DNA of 8,939 nucleotides from Atribacteria bacterium SCGC AAA255-N14 (GTDB lineage: Bacteria > Atribacterota > JS1 > SB-45 > 34-128), in the NCBI GenBank assembly GCA_000405345.1, contig ASPC01000066.1, positions 1-8,939 of the forward strand, read 5' to 3'. The notes under the pieces were generated by a model, which saw only the letters and a list, made by a program, of their open reading frames with translations, ran no database searches and was not told where the DNA came from. Shown in pieces: positions 6,935 to 8,939 of this stretch. How positions within the stretch are numbered: the stretch's first letter is position 1; each line of letters begins with the position of its first letter. Made by a program: the position numbers and the translations under genes.

Positions 6935-7479
6935 ATTGCATGCAAACCCAAACCACCGCTTGCCCCAATCATAGCAATACAATCACCTTCTTTTATTTTT
7001 GCACGTTTCAAGAGAGCATGATAGACGGTACCCATAGAACAAGAAATTATTGCTGCCTCAGAAAAAGATAATTCCTTAGGTTTTCGTATTAGGCTACTTT
7101 CTGGCACCTTAATATATTCCGCAAAGCCACCATTTAATTCAAAACCCAATCTACCTATTAAATTTTCGCAAATTGTTTCTCTTCCTGCCTTACATAATTC
7201 ACATTTATTACAAGGTATGTAAAAAGAAATTAACACCTCATCTCCTACTTTAAAATTCTTAACCTGGGAACCAGTTTCTGCTATAATCCCAGAAACTTCA
7301 TGACCTTGAATAAGGGGCAATTCTTTAACTGGAATCTTTCCCTGTTGAATCTTTAGGTCGGTTCCACATAAGCCAGCAGCCTTTACTTTTACTAATATAT
7401 CATTTTCTCCATAGTGAGGTTTTTCCACCTCTTCTAAAGATAAGGGTTTGTTAAATTCTTTCAAAACCATTGCTTTCAT
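6874..7479 (-). CDS. Zinc-dependent alcohol dehydrogenase, C-terminally truncated at the junction
   Basis: This medium-chain dehydrogenase lacks about its last 45%. The start is the ATG at 7479, with GAGGTG (7491-7486) 6 bases upstream; a GTG at 7488 lies inside that site. Native sequence covers residues 1-185: catalytic-zinc residues Cys38, His60-Glu61 and Cys147, structural-zinc cysteines 90, 93, 96 and 104, and the start of the Rossmann domain with G172-ASGGL-G178. Residues 186-201 are read from the antisense of the binding-protein gene and are not part of the family. Most of the cofactor domain and the C-terminal part of the catalytic domain are therefore missing, where about 340-350 residues are normal, and the protein as written should be inactive. 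It lies 93 bases downstream of the DUF362 gene on the same strand and may be co-transcribed with it. The intact enzyme's substrate is unknown. Confidence 0.88.
   Translation of the reverse strand: MKAMVLKEFNKPLSLEEVEKPHYGENDILVKVKAAGLCGTDLKIQQGKIPVKELPLIQGHEVSGIIAETGSQVKNFKVGDEVLISFYIPCNKCELCKAGRETICENLIGRLGFELNGGFAEYIKVPESSLIRKPKELSFSEAAIISCSMGTVYHALLKRAKIKEGDCIAMIGASGGLGLHAIQIAPTPKKSLPVITPSRSG
6922..6934. other. Rearrangement or chimera junction joining two 3'-truncated genes tail to tail
   Basis: On the + strand the binding-protein frame reads GVGAI and then TGA. On the - strand the dehydrogenase frame reads its conserved HAIQIA down to base 6925 and then continues for 16 residues that are only the antisense of the binding-protein gene, to a stop at 6874. 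Both homologies therefore end within the same few bases, about 6925-6931 (AGCAATC). This is consistent with joining at a short shared sequence. Either a genomic inversion with deletion or an assembly or amplification chimera would produce it. Confidence 0.8.
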
Positions 7480-7572
7480 TTTTTTCACCTCAATATATAT
7501 ATTTCATATTAAATAATTATTAAAAAATCCTTTAAAAACTCAAACTCCTAAAAGTATAATTATTACTAAATA

Positions 7573-8862
7573 TTATGGCGTAAACCCTTGAGGAATCCGA
7601 CTTTTATATTTATATTCAATTTCTTCATCTGTTAATCCAATAAAAGGCATAAGTCCGTGAAGGCTTAACGAAGGACAACCTGGTAAAAAGATTCCTCTAT
7701 CTTTATGTTCTTCAGCACAATCGCCGATTACAAAAGTATAACTCTTTGGAGGATTATGTTCGCTTTTAATTTCTATATCTTTATTGCTACCCACAATTAA
7801 AGTAATTTTATCGACTTTGTCAAAATCTTTCATCTTTTCCTTATCTGCAAGCCAGGGCTCCAAACCGGTTCTTGTAAAATGGCAACAACCTTTACAACTA
7901 CCACTAACATATGCCTGTATTTTAGGATGTAGTCCTATAAGACTTATATAGCCCCTCTTAAAATTTTTCTTTAGTTTATTAATATCTTCACCCAAAACTT
8001 CAATATTTTCCGGCCTACCTTCTCCCAATCCTTCATTTGTAGCACCTCTTACGGTAGCTACCTCAAACATCGGATTAAAACCCATGATACTACTAGCAAC
8101 TGAGTCGACAGCAACTGGGTCAATTCCAGTTATTATAGTATTAAAGTCTTTTATTAAGTCTTCCTTATAGGGCGATCCGGGACCTTGACCTTGCATTGCC
8201 CATAGACCATCGATAATCGATAAATTCGGTTTAACCATTCTCAAGAGATCAATAATTTTTTGCTCAATATCACGTCTATGAAATTGAAAGATTTCACTCC
8301 AGGGGAGAATGCCTTGAGTTAATTTCATAGCTAATGTCACTCCGGATATTTTGTGAGTTTTCAACTTTGCCAGGTAAATAATCTTATCTGCTTGCATAAC
8401 ACATTGAGGAAGGTGAATTTCTCCGGTTACTATCTTTGCTCCAGGTATTCTTACTTTTACCCTTAAATCAGTTTCAAGAGGTATTATTTTATCGACTCCT
8501 TCTTTCATGGCAGCTTCATAAATTCCTGTTTTTTTTAAAGATTCAAAAGAATCGGCTCCGATACTTGATCTTTCCGCCAAAGTTATGCTTTTAGCTTTTG
8601 TATTTTTCTTTAAATACCTTACTAGGGCGGCAACAACTCGAGGATCATTTGCAACACCCGATTCAGGGGATACTGGCCAGCAAGCATTTACTTTTAACAA
8701 AATTTTATCACCAGGTTTAATTATCCGCTCTATACCCCCAATCAACTCAATGTTTTTATGTAACATCTGGTAAACAGTGTCTATGGCATCTTCTCCAAAA
8801 TTTCCTGGAGAACCCGGTATTATTTCTTTGTGAGTTATTGAAACTTTTGTCTTTCTATCCAC
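7573..8862 (-). CDS. DUF362 domain-containing protein with a cysteine-bearing C-terminus
   Basis: This 429-residue protein starts at a GTG (8862) with AAGGAG (8878-8873) 10 bases upstream; no ATG fits. The DUF362 domain (COG2006) spans roughly residues 5-300. Family-like segments are IKPGDKILLKVN (48-59), DPRVVAALVRYL, a KLKTHKISG segment, the GLWAMQGQGPGSP loop and a GIDPVAVDSVAS helix start. No signal peptide or membrane segment is seen. In place of the ferredoxin-like [4Fe-4S] domain found in many DUF362 proteins, the C-terminal region has Cys323-x2-Cys326-Cys327, then Cys382 in a GDC segment and Cys396 in PGCP. These could ligate a metal or Fe-S cluster, which is inference. DUF362 has no generally established reaction, though members occur widely in anaerobes. 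The downstream same-strand gene is a zinc dehydrogenase, so the pair may act together. The family call is good; the function is unknown. Confidence 0.88.
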   Translation of the reverse strand: MDRKTKVSITHKEIIPGSPGNFGEDAIDTVYQMLHKNIELIGGIERIIKPGDKILLKVNACWPVSPESGVANDPRVVAALVRYLKKNTKAKSITLAERSSIGADSFESLKKTGIYEAAMKEGVDKIIPLETDLRVKVRIPGAKIVTGEIHLPQCVMQADKIIYLAKLKTHKISGVTLAMKLTQGILPWSEIFQFHRRDIEQKIIDLLRMVKPNLSIIDGLWAMQGQGPGSPYKEDLIKDFNTIITGIDPVAVDSVASSIMGFNPMFEVATVRGATNEGLGEGRPENIEVLGEDINKLKKNFKRGYISLIGLHPKIQAYVSGSCKGCCHFTRTGLEPWLADKEKMKDFDKVDKITLIVGSNKDIEIKSEHNPPKSYTFVIGDCAEEHKDRGIFLPGCPSLSLHGLMPFIGLTDEEIEYKYKSRIPQGFTP

Positions 8863-8889
8863 TAATCAACATCTCCTTTCAATTTATGA

Positions 8890-8938
8890 TAAAGGGTTAG
8901 GGGAGTACAATTTATAATACAATAAGTACTCCCCCTTT
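8890..8938. repeat. Inverted repeat upstream of the DUF362 gene, candidate operator or hairpin
   Basis: GGGGAGTAC (8900-8908) and its exact complement GTACTCCCC (8926-8934) flank a 17-base AT-rich spacer. The flanks extend the symmetry imperfectly, with TAAAGGG at 8890-8896 against CCTTT at 8934-8938. The GC-rich arms stand out from the AT-rich surroundings. It lies about 30-70 bases before the DUF362 start, and the spacer contains TATAAA-like sequence on the - strand, so an operator flanking a -10 region is plausible. A terminator for a gene beyond the right edge is less likely because no strong T-run follows either arm within the window. Confidence 0.45.
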
Positions 8939-8939
8939 A

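Noticed and set aside
7520..7560. Weak AT-rich hairpin with a following T-run on the - strand between the DUF362 and second dehydrogenase genes
   Set aside because: The stem is about six mostly A-T or G-T pairs with a long loop; too weak to call a terminator in such AT-rich DNA.
1..8939. CRISPR array, tRNA, rRNA, transposase or phage genes
   Set aside because: No regularly spaced repeats, no tRNA or rRNA signatures and no integrase or transposase motifs were seen on reading both strands.

Overview
The window is low-GC, densely coding bacterial DNA. It suggests an anaerobic, probably diderm bacterium. The solute-binding protein carries a signal-peptidase-I-type signal and no lipobox, where a monoderm would normally use a lipoprotein. 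DUF362 and C_GCAxxG_C_C proteins are typical of anaerobes. A lineage such as Atribacterota is possible, but this rests on general resemblance and no marker gene is present.

Region 1 (1-450) is the 3' part of a C_GCAxxG_C_C-family protein that is open at the left edge. Region 2 (552-6931, + strand) is a catabolic and uptake cluster. It runs: zinc-dependent medium-chain dehydrogenase, Gfo/Idh/MocA oxidoreductase, a short unexplained coding-like remnant, a single-domain cupin, an RbsA-type double ATPase, an RbsC-type permease, and a periplasmic binding protein of the ribose/TorT-like kind. The simplest reading is that a sugar, polyol or related polar solute is imported by the CUT2-type ABC transporter and oxidised by the two NAD(P)-dependent dehydrogenases, with the cupin as an isomerase or accessory enzyme. 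The substrate cannot be read from the sequence.

Region 3 (about 6925-8939, - strand) holds a DUF362 protein with an unusual cysteine-bearing C-terminus, followed by a second zinc dehydrogenase. An inverted repeat lies upstream of the DUF362 gene.

The most notable structural point is at about 6925-6931. Both the binding-protein gene (+) and the second dehydrogenase gene (-) break off there, tail to tail, in the middle of conserved domains. This is a recombination junction, either a real inversion/deletion or an assembly or amplification chimera. Regions 2 and 3 should therefore not be assumed to be natural neighbours. Apart from that junction the content is ordinary; no clearly novel system is visible. 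The least explained items are the DUF362 C-terminal cysteines, the remnant at 2836-2961 and the altered catalytic positions in two dehydrogenases.
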